Positions 1 to 6,781 of a stretch of 12,815 nucleotides of DNA are shown here, one piece after another. Both the position numbers and the translations under genes were made by a program. The DNA comes from SZUA-430 sp044375275 (GTDB lineage: Bacteria > Pseudomonadota > Alphaproteobacteria > Micropepsales > Micropepsaceae). The notes below the pieces were generated by a model. That model searched no databases. It was not told the origin of the DNA and saw only the letters and a list, made by a program, of their open reading frames with translations. The stretch lies in the NCBI GenBank assembly GCA_044375275.1, contig JBILMZ010000090.1, positions 1-12,815 on the forward strand. The letters are read 5' to 3'. The stretch's first letter is position 1; each line of letters opens with the position of its first letter.

Positions 1-159
1 CTGTGGATTGATTCCGAAGCCTGTGGAGAAATCGGCTGATCCCTGCGAATTCACATGCCTCGATAGCATTACCTCTCTTTATGTTGAACCCCCCACCCCG
101 TTGAGTTAGCACCTGCAGCAATTCGGTTGCCGAAGAAAACAAGATTGGTGGAGTGTTCC

Positions 160-363
160 ATGAGAAAATTCATTATTGCCTGTGCGATCGCCGTGTCCGC
201 CGCTGGCTTTGCCGCGAGCGCCCAGGCTGACAGCTTCCTCGTCGGCTTGCTCCAGGGCGTGAACTGGCAGGTGCCGAAGTGCTCGACCCCTGAAGTCCTC
301 ACGCAGGTGAAGGACCGCGCGGGTCACATCCACTTCCGCTGCATGAAGCCTGCATCGCGCTAG
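160..363 (+). CDS. small secreted protein, function unknown
   Basis: A 67-residue protein. Residues 1-23 form a clear Sec signal peptide: MRKF start, hydrophobic IIACAIAVSAAGFAA core, and cleavage after ASAQA before DSF. The mature peptide is only about 44 residues, with two cysteines (C31 and C61) that could form one disulphide in the periplasm. I chose the ATG at 160 over an upstream in-frame start at 127 because the signal peptide begins there and GGTGGAG lies about 6 nt before it. I recognise no family. It is co-directional with the beta-propeller gene 188 nt downstream, but a strong hairpin lies between them, so an operon is not assured. The signal peptide, ribosome site and typical codon use make it likely real; its role is unknown. 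Confidence 0.7.
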   Translation: MRKFIIACAIAVSAAGFAASAQADSFLVGLLQGVNWQVPKCSTPEVLTQVKDRAGHIHFRCMKPASR

Positions 364-456
364 TCTCTGGAGGGTCTCGCGTTACACGGTGAAAAGCTGA
401 ACCATCGCGCGAGCGTGACGGCCGACACAACGCGCTACACTTTGGCACACACAATC

Positions 457-480
457 CGGCGGCACTGACCGGTGCCGCCG
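457..480 (+). terminator. GC-rich hairpin between small secreted protein and propeller gene
   Basis: A perfect 9-bp stem (CGGCGGCAC pairing with GTGCCGCCG) closes a 6-nt loop. It sits 94 nt after the first gene and 71 nt before the propeller start. No T-run follows, so it is not a textbook intrinsic terminator. It may be a weak terminator for the first gene, a 3'-end stabiliser, or a leader structure of the second. Confidence 0.35.
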
Positions 481-551
481 CAGACGGGCCCAAGTTCCGC
501 CCGATTTGGCTCCGAAGGTCCCTCCCCTCACGACCGCAGGGAGAACGACCC

Positions 552-2507
552 ATGCCACTTGCCCAGCTGCGCCGCACGACTGCCCTCACACTCATCGCGG
601 CGGGACTTGCCGTTTCGCTTGCCGGCGCACCTACGGCCTCTGCCGAAGGTTCGCCGCGCTACGGGGCCAATGCGCCCCAGAAGACGCTCAAGCCCTTTTC
701 CTCCGAGCGCGAACTGATCAAGTTCCTCAAGAAGCGCCAGCCCAAGCCTTCGACCCGCAAGTCGGGCGCGGGCGGGCCGCCGCCACCCGCGCCTGCCCCC
801 ATGGCTGCCGCCGAAGCCGCTCCGGCAGATGCCTCCGCGTCGCCGGCCGCTGACGGCATCACCAACAACCAGGAAGCCGGTGTCGACGAAGGCGGCATCG
901 TGAAGATGAAGGGCGACATCCTCGTCGTCCTGCGCCGCGGACGTCTCTTCACCGTCTCGACGCGCAATGGCGGGCTCGATCCCATCGACTCCATCGATGC
1001 GTTCCCGCCGGGCGTAAACCCTGGCGGCGACTGGTATGACGAGATGCTTGTCTCGGGCAACCGCGTGATCGTGATCGGCTACAGCTATGCGCGCGGCGGC
1101 ACGGAGGTCAACCGCTTCCAGATCGACTCCGATGGCGACCTCGAATACGAGGACTCGTACCACCTGCGGTCGAATGACTATTACTCGTCGCGCAACTATG
1201 CCTCGCGCCTGATCGGCACGAAGCTCGTCGTCTACACGCCGCTCTATCTGCCCTACAATGCGTCAGAGAACATGAACTGGCTGCCGGCCATGCGTCGCTG
1301 GCGCGGTTCGCCTTCGGCCACGTCCTTCGAGCCCACGGCATCGGCGACGCGCATCTACCTGCCGCCCAACATGAGCGACGGGACGTCGATGCCCTCGGCG
1401 CTTCACTCTGTCACCGAATGTGACCTTGCGGCGTGGCGGCTGAGCTGCACGTCCACGGGCGTGCTCGGACCGGCGGGGCGCACCTTCTATGTCTCGCCCA
1501 AGGCGGTCTATGTCTGGGTCAGCCAGTATCGCCGCGCGCGTCCGGATGCCAGCGAGCCGGCCGGGATGCTCTATCGCCTGCCACTTGATGGCTCGGCGCC
1601 ATCGGCGATCGGCGTGAGAGGTGTCCCCACCGACCAGTTCTCGTTCCGCGAGGACTGGAACGATGGCCTCCTCAATGTGCTCGTGCGCAGTGAAGGCGGC
1701 GGTGACGCGATGTGGAACCCGGAATTCGCCTCGGGTGCTGTCTCGCTGCTCCAGGTGCCCCTGCGCGCGTTCAATGATGGCCGCGAGGAAGTCCTGCCCC
1801 GCGCCTATCGCATGCTGCCCAATCCGTCCGGCGACCGCTGGGCCTTCCAGAACCGGTTCATCGGCGACTACGTGCTCTATGGCAATGGCGCCGGCTGGGG
1901 CCGCCCGACAGGACAGTCGATGGTGGTTGCCGCCAGCGTGCGTGGTGGCTCAACCGCCGTCATTCCGCTGCAGCATGGCGTGGACCGCATTGAAGCGATG
2001 GGACGCGACGCCGTCGTGATCGGTGGTGACGGACGCGACCTGCACTTCCAGTCCGTCGAACTCACGGACGGGTTCATGCCGCGCACCGGCGACCGCTATA
2101 CGCTGGACGGGGCCTCACAGGGAGAGACGCGCAGCCACGCGTTCTTCTTCAAGCCCGAGCCTGGCTATGACCGCAGCGATCGCAGCGCCGGCCTGATTGG
2201 CCTGCCGGTCACGCGCGCGGGACGAGCGGGGTATGAGCACCTGCGCGAGAACTCGGCTGCGATCACTTTCCTGCGGCGCGCCGCGCGCAAGTTCTCGCCG
2301 CTGGGTGAGCTCGGCGCGAGCGAGAGCGGCGTCATCGACGATGGCTGCCGTGCCTCCTGCGTGGACTGGTATGGCAACTCGCGTCCCATCTTCATCGGCA
2401 ACAGGACGTTCGCGCTGATGGGTTACGAGATTGTCGAAGGTGAAGTGGGACCCCGGTCGATCCGCGAGACGAAGCGGGTCACCTTCGCGCCAAGCCGCGG
2501 ACGGTAG
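552..2507 (+). CDS. secreted protein with C-terminal beta-propeller domain (Beta_propel family, COG4880-like)
   Basis: A 651-residue exported protein. Residues 1-31 look like a signal peptide (hydrophobic LTLIAAGLAVSLAGA, cleavage after TASA). Residues 48-60 (FSSERELIKFLKK) match the short helical segment that usually precedes this domain. Residues 74-101 are a Pro/Ala linker. The family signature follows at 104-118: TNNQEAGVDEGGIVKMK, corresponding to the usual N-x-Q-x-x-GVDE-x-x-IVK block. The rest is propeller-like beta structure, ending in the typical RPIFIGNRTFALMGYEI strand. Two cysteine pairs (VTECDLAAWRLSC and DGCRASC) suggest disulphides. GGGAGA lies upstream of the ATG. The family is known as secreted or periplasmic and distantly related to WD40, but its biochemical role is not established. 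It is followed after 184 nt by a porin gene on the same strand, so an envelope function is plausible. Confidence 0.87.
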   Translation: MPLAQLRRTTALTLIAAGLAVSLAGAPTASAEGSPRYGANAPQKTLKPFSSERELIKFLKKRQPKPSTRKSGAGGPPPPAPAPMAAAEAAPADASASPAADGITNNQEAGVDEGGIVKMKGDILVVLRRGRLFTVSTRNGGLDPIDSIDAFPPGVNPGGDWYDEMLVSGNRVIVIGYSYARGGTEVNRFQIDSDGDLEYEDSYHLRSNDYYSSRNYASRLIGTKLVVYTPLYLPYNASENMNWLPAMRRWRGSPSATSFEPTASATRIYLPPNMSDGTSMPSALHSVTECDLAAWRLSCTSTGVLGPAGRTFYVSPKAVYVWVSQYRRARPDASEPAGMLYRLPLDGSAPSAIGVRGVPTDQFSFREDWNDGLLNVLVRSEGGGDAMWNPEFASGAVSLLQVPLRAFNDGREEVLPRAYRMLPNPSGDRWAFQNRFIGDYVLYGNGAGWGRPTGQSMVVAASVRGGSTAVIPLQHGVDRIEAMGRDAVVIGGDGRDLHFQSVELTDGFMPRTGDRYTLDGASQGETRSHAFFFKPEPGYDRSDRSAGLIGLPVTRAGRAGYEHLRENSAAITFLRRAARKFSPLGELGASESGVIDDGCRASCVDWYGNSRPIFIGNRTFALMGYEIVEGEVGPRSIRETKRVTFAPSRGR

Positions 2508-2526
2508 TTCCGCCGACTGACAGATG

Positions 2527-2555
2527 GCGACCGCATTGCTGAGCGGTACGGTCGC
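2527..2555 (+). terminator. possible weak terminator after propeller gene
   Basis: A 7-bp stem GCGACCG/CGGTCGC encloses a 15-nt loop. A competing inner stem (ACCGC/GCGGT) is also possible. It starts 20 nt after the propeller stop codon. The tail is only TATT, so termination would be weak. Confidence 0.3.
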
Positions 2556-2647
2556 TATTCATGTGAGATTGATGTCACACTGATGAACGATCAAGCCTCG
2601 TGGATCGTCAATCAATCCAGACGCAGCCTGATCTACAGGCACGCTTG

Positions 2648-2653
2648 TATATT
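2648..2653 (+). promoter_or_regulatory. possible -10 element of the porin promoter
   Basis: TATATT lies 38 nt before the porin GTG start. No convincing -35 is found at the expected distance and I see no clear Pho box (paired CTGTCAT repeats). A TGTGA-N8-TCACA inverted repeat lies at 2562-2579, but its spacing does not fit CRP. Treat this as a guess. Confidence 0.2.
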
Positions 2654-2691
2654 CTGCCACCCTGTCGATTCAGATTCGCGGGAAGGCTGGC

Positions 2692-4260
2692 GTGACGTCC
2701 CAAAAATTCGCAGTGCTGCTTGCAGGCGGGAGCCTCTGGGTCCTGGCCGCCGGTGCCGCGTGGGCGGACGGGCGCAGCGTTGACGAGAAGCTGGAGCAGC
2801 TTCAGAAGCAGCTCGAGGCCCAGCAGCAGCAGATCAACAGCCAGAGCCAGGAAATCGACCGCCTCAAGACAGAGCTGAACGCGAAGGCATCTCCAGCACC
2901 TGCGCCGCCCGCGCCCGCTCCGGTGACACCTTCAGTCACCTTCGATGGCGGACGACCGACCTTCAGGAGCGCAGATGGAAATTCCTCGCTCTCCCTCCGC
3001 GGGCGTTTCCAGCTTGATGCTGCCCGTTACAATCAGGATGATCCGGGGCCGCTTGCGTCCGACTTCCGGCGCGGCTCGCAGGGTACCGGGCGCGAGGTGA
3101 ACTCTGCCCGCGAGCTGTCCAATGGGGCCAACTTCCGCCGCGCCCAGATCGGCGTGGAAGGCAAGCTCGCCTCCGACTTCAACTACAGGCTCATGTTCGA
3201 GTTCGGCGGCAGCGGTACCGAAGGCCCTGCACGGCTGCATGAAGCCTGGCTCAGTTACACCCCCTTCGCGCCGCTGACGATCCAGGCCGGTGCCTTTGCA
3301 CCCAATGCCAGCCTTGATGATGCAACATCCTCGGACGAGAGCCTGTTCATAGAGCGCGCCAGCCCTGCCGAGCTGTCACGCAGCCTCGCGGGGTCGGATG
3401 GGCGCTATGGCGTGGGCTTCAGGCTCAACGAAAGCCACTGGTTCCTGTCGTCCTTCCTGACGGGCGGCACCGTCGCTGACGCGGAGATTGCCGGGGAACA
3501 GATGGCAGTGGTTTCCCGCGCGGCGGTCCTGCCTTATGCCGACGCGGACATCGACTTTCTCGCCGGCGCTGACCTGACCTGGGTACTGGACCCGGCTGAC
3601 CAGGGATCACTCGCCTCCGGCGCGCGCCATCCTGTCCGGTTCCGCGATCGTCCCGAGCTTCGCGTCGACAGCACGCGCCTCATCGACACCGGTATCATCG
3701 ACGCGAAGTCGGCCCACGCAACGGGAGTGGAAGCCGCCCTTCGTGCGGGCAGCTTCTTCTTCCAGGGCGAGCACTTCTGGTATGGCGCCGAAGCGCGGAC
3801 CGACACGCCGGCAGGCGATCCCTCGTTCTCGGGCTGGTACGCCGAAGCGGCGTGGACGCTCACTGGCGAAGCCCACAAGTACAATCCCGCCACGGCTTCC
3901 TTCCTCGCGCCGCGCCCGTCTTCACCTGTTGGCAGCGAAGGCGGGTTCGGCGCTGTCGAACTTGCCGTACGCTTCAGCCATGTTGACCTGAACCATGAGG
4001 AAGGCAGTGCGGGCTCGGCGGCAGCCGCCGGTGCCATTCGCGGTGGCGCGCAGGAAATCTGGACCTTCGGGCTGAGCTGGTATCTGACGCAAAACCTCAA
4101 GACGTCCTTCAATTACTTCCTCGTCGATGTTGATCGCCTGAACCCTGCCGGTGTGGGCAATCTCACGCCATTTGGCGCGTCTCCCGCCACGCCGCCCGAC
4201 GGTGCGCAGATCGGGCAGGACTATGACGCCATTGCGGCGCGGATCCACTTCGCGTTCTAG
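2692..4260 (+). CDS. phosphate-selective porin OprP/OprO-type outer-membrane protein
   Basis: A 522-residue outer-membrane protein. Residues 1-25 are a signal peptide cleaved after AAWA. Residues 31-65 form a short Gln/Glu/Leu heptad coiled coil, probably for trimerisation or periplasmic anchoring, followed by an Ala/Pro linker (68-80). From about residue 98 the barrel begins with the family-like SLRGRFQLDAARYNQDD and NFRRAQIGVEGKLASDFNY strands. It ends in RIHFAF, the terminal Phe typical of BAM-inserted barrels. The start is GTG, with GGGAAGG 6-7 nt upstream; the first in-frame Met is residue 168, so GTG is strongly preferred. Family members admit phosphate or polyphosphate, and many homologues have unknown solutes, so specificity is not proven. 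It ends at a strong terminator. Confidence 0.9.
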   Translation: MTSQKFAVLLAGGSLWVLAAGAAWADGRSVDEKLEQLQKQLEAQQQQINSQSQEIDRLKTELNAKASPAPAPPAPAPVTPSVTFDGGRPTFRSADGNSSLSLRGRFQLDAARYNQDDPGPLASDFRRGSQGTGREVNSARELSNGANFRRAQIGVEGKLASDFNYRLMFEFGGSGTEGPARLHEAWLSYTPFAPLTIQAGAFAPNASLDDATSSDESLFIERASPAELSRSLAGSDGRYGVGFRLNESHWFLSSFLTGGTVADAEIAGEQMAVVSRAAVLPYADADIDFLAGADLTWVLDPADQGSLASGARHPVRFRDRPELRVDSTRLIDTGIIDAKSAHATGVEAALRAGSFFFQGEHFWYGAEARTDTPAGDPSFSGWYAEAAWTLTGEAHKYNPATASFLAPRPSSPVGSEGGFGAVELAVRFSHVDLNHEEGSAGSAAAAGAIRGGAQEIWTFGLSWYLTQNLKTSFNYFLVDVDRLNPAGVGNLTPFGASPATPPDGAQIGQDYDAIAARIHFAF

Positions 4261-4323
4261 GGCGATTTTCTGATCGTGGTGAGAAGAAGGATTGGCTCTC
4301 GCCCCTGACCGACACAAAAGCAA

Positions 4324-4351
4324 AAGGACCGGGTGATTATCCCCGGTCCTT
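4324..4351. terminator. bidirectional intrinsic terminator between porin and YbjN gene
   Basis: A perfect 10-bp stem, AAGGACCGGG pairing with CCCGGTCCTT, encloses an 8-nt loop. It lies between convergent genes, 63 nt after the porin stop and 29 nt after the YbjN-gene stop. On the minus strand it is followed by a T-rich tail (CTTTTGCTTTTG), and on the plus strand by CTTCCCC. It should work best for the minus-strand gene. Confidence 0.85.
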
Positions 4352-4380
4352 CTTCCCCTGCCAGAAACTGACGGCTGAGC

Positions 4381-5043
4381 TTACCAGGAGCGTCCCTGCG
4401 TGCGGGCGACCTGCATCCTGGCGTCATAGGCCTTCAAGGCGGTGTTCAACTGCTGCGGCGACGGCAAGACAGCGCGCGGTGCGCCGTTCGCGAAGGACAG
4501 GTTCTGCGTCGCGCCCGGGTACAGGGTGGAAGCAACAACCTGTGACGTGAAGTGCTTGATGCCATCCTGAACCAGGGCAGCAAACACCACGATGTTTGTC
4601 GCGAGGTTCTTGCGGGTCACGCCACCGTCGACAATGATACCACGGCCAAACGCGATGACCTTTTCGTCAATCTTGATCGCCGTGTTGAAAAAGCTGTCCC
4701 GGTTGCGGGCGTTGATCATGTCTGTCGATGTGCCGATCGCACCCATGTCGACGAAGACCAGCATGACCAGACTGATGCACTTGCCCGGGCGAATATCACA
4801 CCCAGTAATGCCAAACGTATAGGGGAGCTTGCCGTCGACGAAGGTTATGACCTTGCTGCCCTCGGCATCACGCACCTGCGCCTCTTGCGCCCCAAGCTCC
4901 GTCACGAGTGCCTTGACACTCTCCGACCCGAGCTCGTCAACAATGCTCGACGGGTTCTGGATCTTGATGTCATTGTTCTGTGCGAACACGAGCGACGGCA
5001 CAAACAGTGACAGTGTGGCTGCGAGAGCCAAAGCGCGTTTCAT
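4381..5043 (-). CDS. exported YbjN domain-containing protein
   Basis: A 220-residue protein. Residues 1-21 form a signal peptide (MKRALALAATLSLFVPSLVFA, then QNN). The body resembles the YbjN / type III secretion chaperone-like fold: an N-terminal helix (IVDELGSESVKALVTELG), a beta-rich stretch (KVITFVDGKLPYTFGITGCD), a conserved cysteine-containing turn (C82 and C89, GCDIRPGKC), then the strand SLVMLVFVDMG and a helical end. E. coli YbjN is cytoplasmic and linked to stress and motility, whereas exported versions like this are common in alphaproteobacteria and uncharacterised. The start ATG has CCGGAG about 7 nt upstream. It is monocistronic by appearance, convergent with the porin and sharing its terminator. 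The assignment rests on pattern memory, not on a search. Confidence 0.7.
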   Translation of the reverse strand: MKRALALAATLSLFVPSLVFAQNNDIKIQNPSSIVDELGSESVKALVTELGAQEAQVRDAEGSKVITFVDGKLPYTFGITGCDIRPGKCISLVMLVFVDMGAIGTSTDMINARNRDSFFNTAIKIDEKVIAFGRGIIVDGGVTRKNLATNIVVFAALVQDGIKHFTSQVVASTLYPGATQNLSFANGAPRAVLPSPQQLNTALKAYDARMQVARTQGRSW

Positions 5044-5300
5044 TCGGGTCTCCGGGGTTGGAACGTCGTCACCCTAGGCAGTCAAAATGCGGCCCGCAAA
5101 TGATTTGTCGTTGTCCTGCACGATTCTCTTGCCGCCACTGCACGCCTTGGTCGCAGCCCTGCACCTCCGGTCGCGCGCCACGCTTTTCTTTCGGCTCGGC
5201 CGGGAATTCCTCCCATCAACAACCCGTGAGTTGCATCGATAGAGGCCGCCGGGCGGCTCTGATTCCGGCATACTCAGGCGAGACAAGAGAGGGTTGTCCG

Positions 5301-5396
5301 ATGCTGCGCTTTGTTCCGGTTCTGGTGACAGTGTGTCTGGCTGCCGGCATTGCCTTAGGGCGCAGTAAGGGTTTCACGCGAAGGCGCGAACAGTAG
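5301..5396 (+). CDS. 31-residue ORF: signal-peptide-like remnant ending in a repeat element
   Basis: The ATG follows AGAGAGGG at about 6 nt. The first 20 residues (MLRFVPVLVTVCLAAGIALG) read as a signal peptide or single transmembrane helix. The last residues (KGFTRRREQ) are encoded by the left arm and interior of the inverted repeat at 5367-5454, which also supplies the TAG stop. It may be the N-terminal stub of an exported protein cut off by arrival of the repeat, or a genuine micro-membrane protein. The good ribosome site argues for translation, but nothing shows function. Confidence 0.35.
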   Translation: MLRFVPVLVTVCLAAGIALGRSKGFTRRREQ

Positions 5397-5454
5397 CGAA
5401 GTACGCGAAACGACCAAAACTCCCGTCATGGCTGCGTCTTCGCGTGAAACCCTT
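5367..5454. repeat. 88-bp inverted-repeat intergenic element downstream of tgt
   Basis: Two perfect 17-bp arms in inverted orientation (AAGGGTTTCACGCGAAG at 5367-5383 and its reverse complement at 5438-5454) enclose 54 nt. CGCGAA-like units recur at 5377, 5385, 5395 and 5404, about every 8-10 bp. The right arm ends 3 nt from the tgt stop codon. The GTTTCACGCGAAGxCGCGAA pattern resembles small repeats scattered between genes in many proteobacteria (from memory). It may also act as a 3'-end structure for tgt mRNA, but no U-tract is present. Confidence 0.7.
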
Positions 5455-5457
5455 TTC

Positions 5458-6585
5458 CTAGAGCGGGTCGATGTCGCCGCTGGCGTAGGTGGTGGTGAGG
5501 GTCTCGATGTGGGCGGTCATGCGCTGGGCAGAGATCGCGTCGCGGAGGCCCTGCATCAGGTCCTGGTAGTGCGTGAGGTTGTGCCAGGTGATGAGCATGG
5601 AGGCGAGGATTTCCTCGGCCTTGACGAGGTGATGCAGGTAGGCGCGGGAGTACTGCCGGCAGGCGGGGCAGCGGCATCCTTCTTCCAGCGGGCGCTGGTC
5701 GTCGGTGTGCCGGGCGTTGCGCAGGTTGACGGGGCCACGCTTCGTGAAAGCCTGGCCATTGCGGCCGGAACGTGTCGGGAGCACGCAGTCGAACATGTCG
5801 ATACCGCGCGCGACGGCGCCTATGATGTCCCCGGGCTTGCCGACGCCCATCAGGTAACGCGGCTTGTCGGTCGGCATGTGCGGCATGGTGAAATCGAGGA
5901 CTTCGAACATGCGTGCCTGGCCTTCACCGACCGCGAGGCCGCCGACGGCGTAGCCGGGGAAGCCGATCTGTTGCAGGGCGGCGGCGGAGCGCTCACGCAA
6001 ATGCGGATAGACGCTTCCCTGCACGATGCCGAAGAGCGCACGGCCTGGCGCTTCGCGGAAGCCTGCCTTCGAGCGCTTTGCCCAGCGCGTCGATAGTTCC
6101 ATCGAGGTCTCAGCTTCCTTCTCGGTTGCCGGGAAGGGCGTGCATTCGTCGAGCACCATGTGGATGTCCGAGCCCAGCAGCGCCTGGATCTCCATCGAGC
6201 GCTCGGGCGTCAGCAGATACTGTGTGCCGTCGACATGGGACTGGAAGGAGACGCCGTTCTCGTCGAGCTTGCGCAGCTGCGCCAGAGACATGACCTGAAA
6301 GCCACCCGAGTCCGTCAGGATCGGGCGCGGCCAGTTCATCATCTTGTGCAAGCCGCCCAACTTTGCCACGCGCTCGGCCGAGGGGCGCAGCATCAGGTGA
6401 TAGGTGTTGCCGAGCACGATGTCTGCGCCCGTCTCGCGCACGCTCTCGGGGAGCATCGCCTTGACCGTGCCGGCTGTTCCGACCGGCATGAAGGCGGGCG
6501 TGCGGATCTCGCCACGGACGGTGGAGATCACGCCCGTGCGTGCTGCGCCGTCGGTGGCGGAGATGGTGAAGCTGAAGTTGGTCAT
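5458..6585 (-). CDS. tgt: queuine tRNA-guanosine(34) transglycosylase
   Basis: A 375-residue enzyme, the same length as E. coli Tgt. It exchanges guanine-34 in GUN-anticodon tRNAs for preQ1, the committed step of queuosine formation in the cytoplasm. The TIM-barrel motifs are intact: TDSGGFQVMS with D92 (general acid/base), GIVQGS at 186-191, GGLAVGE at 215-221, and DMFDCVLPTRSGRNG with nucleophile D266. The zinc site is complete: C304, C306, C309 and H335. I chose the ATG at 6585 (MTNFSF) with upstream GGCAGG. A GTG four codons earlier is possible but would give an atypical N-terminus. It lies 196 nt downstream of queA, the next enzyme in the pathway, separated by a palindromic repeat element. 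Confidence 0.97.
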   Translation of the reverse strand: MTNFSFTISATDGAARTGVISTVRGEIRTPAFMPVGTAGTVKAMLPESVRETGADIVLGNTYHLMLRPSAERVAKLGGLHKMMNWPRPILTDSGGFQVMSLAQLRKLDENGVSFQSHVDGTQYLLTPERSMEIQALLGSDIHMVLDECTPFPATEKEAETSMELSTRWAKRSKAGFREAPGRALFGIVQGSVYPHLRERSAAALQQIGFPGYAVGGLAVGEGQARMFEVLDFTMPHMPTDKPRYLMGVGKPGDIIGAVARGIDMFDCVLPTRSGRNGQAFTKRGPVNLRNARHTDDQRPLEEGCRCPACRQYSRAYLHHLVKAEEILASMLITWHNLTHYQDLMQGLRDAISAQRMTAHIETLTTTYASGDIDPL

Positions 6586-6604
6586 TGAACCTGCCACATC
6601 ACGT

Positions 6605-6766
6605 TGTCATCCCGGACGCGACTTTCGCCGAAGCTTTGCTTCGGTGCGAAAGTCAGCGATCCGGGACCCGGAGAAGGTTCTGCGGCATTGCCTGTGGCTC
6701 TGGGTCCCGGCTCTCTCACTTTTTCAACGGCGCAGAGCGCCGGAAAAAGTGGAGGCCGGGATGACA
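6605..6766. repeat. 162-bp composite palindromic element between queA and tgt
   Basis: The outer arms TGTCATCCCGG (6605-6615) and CCGGGATGACA (6756-6766) are perfect inverted repeats. Inside are two further hairpins. One is GACTTTCG + CCGAAGC paired with GCTTCGG + CGAAAGTC (6620-6654). The other is ACTTTTTC + CGGCGC paired with GCGCCG + GAAAAAGT (6718-6750). Between them GGGACCC and GGGTCCC also pair. The whole can form a cruciform-like structure with two side arms. The GTCATCCCGG...CCGGGATGAC ends match a dispersed intergenic element common in alphaproteobacterial genomes (from memory). Its place inside an apparent operon suggests it would be transcribed and folded in the queA-tgt mRNA. Confidence 0.85.
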
Positions 6767-6781
6767 GTGTGTGGGAGAACT

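Larger units (their letters stand above)
5044..5457. other. gene-poor gap between YbjN gene and tgt
   Basis: This 414-base stretch holds the 5' region of the minus-strand YbjN gene, a 31-codon plus-strand ORF and an inverted-repeat element next to the tgt stop, all listed separately. Other reading frames in 5044-5300 encode Arg/Ser-rich sequence with no family resemblance. No tRNA or convincing promoter was seen. Confidence 0.5.

Noticed and set aside
528..1163. 211-codon minus-strand frame opposite the propeller gene N-terminus
   Set aside because: Antisense shadow of the signal peptide and linker region; low-complexity Arg/Gly/Ala composition.
2562..2579. TGTGA-N8-TCACA inverted repeat upstream of the porin as a CRP site
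   Set aside because: CRP needs a 6-nt spacer; 8 nt is out of register, and no -35/-10 pair fits it.
2508..2691. Pho box upstream of the phosphate-porin-like gene
   Set aside because: Only isolated CTGTCA/TGTCAC-like pieces occur; the paired direct repeats with 11-bp period were not found.
5074..5286. 70-codon minus-strand frame in the gap between the YbjN gene and tgt
   Set aside because: Arg/Ser-rich translation, no signal, no domain and no convincing ribosome site.
6586..6597. GTG at 6597 as the tgt start
   Set aside because: It adds MAGS before the family-typical start and has no better ribosome site; with ATG at 6585 the protein is 375 residues, as in E. coli.
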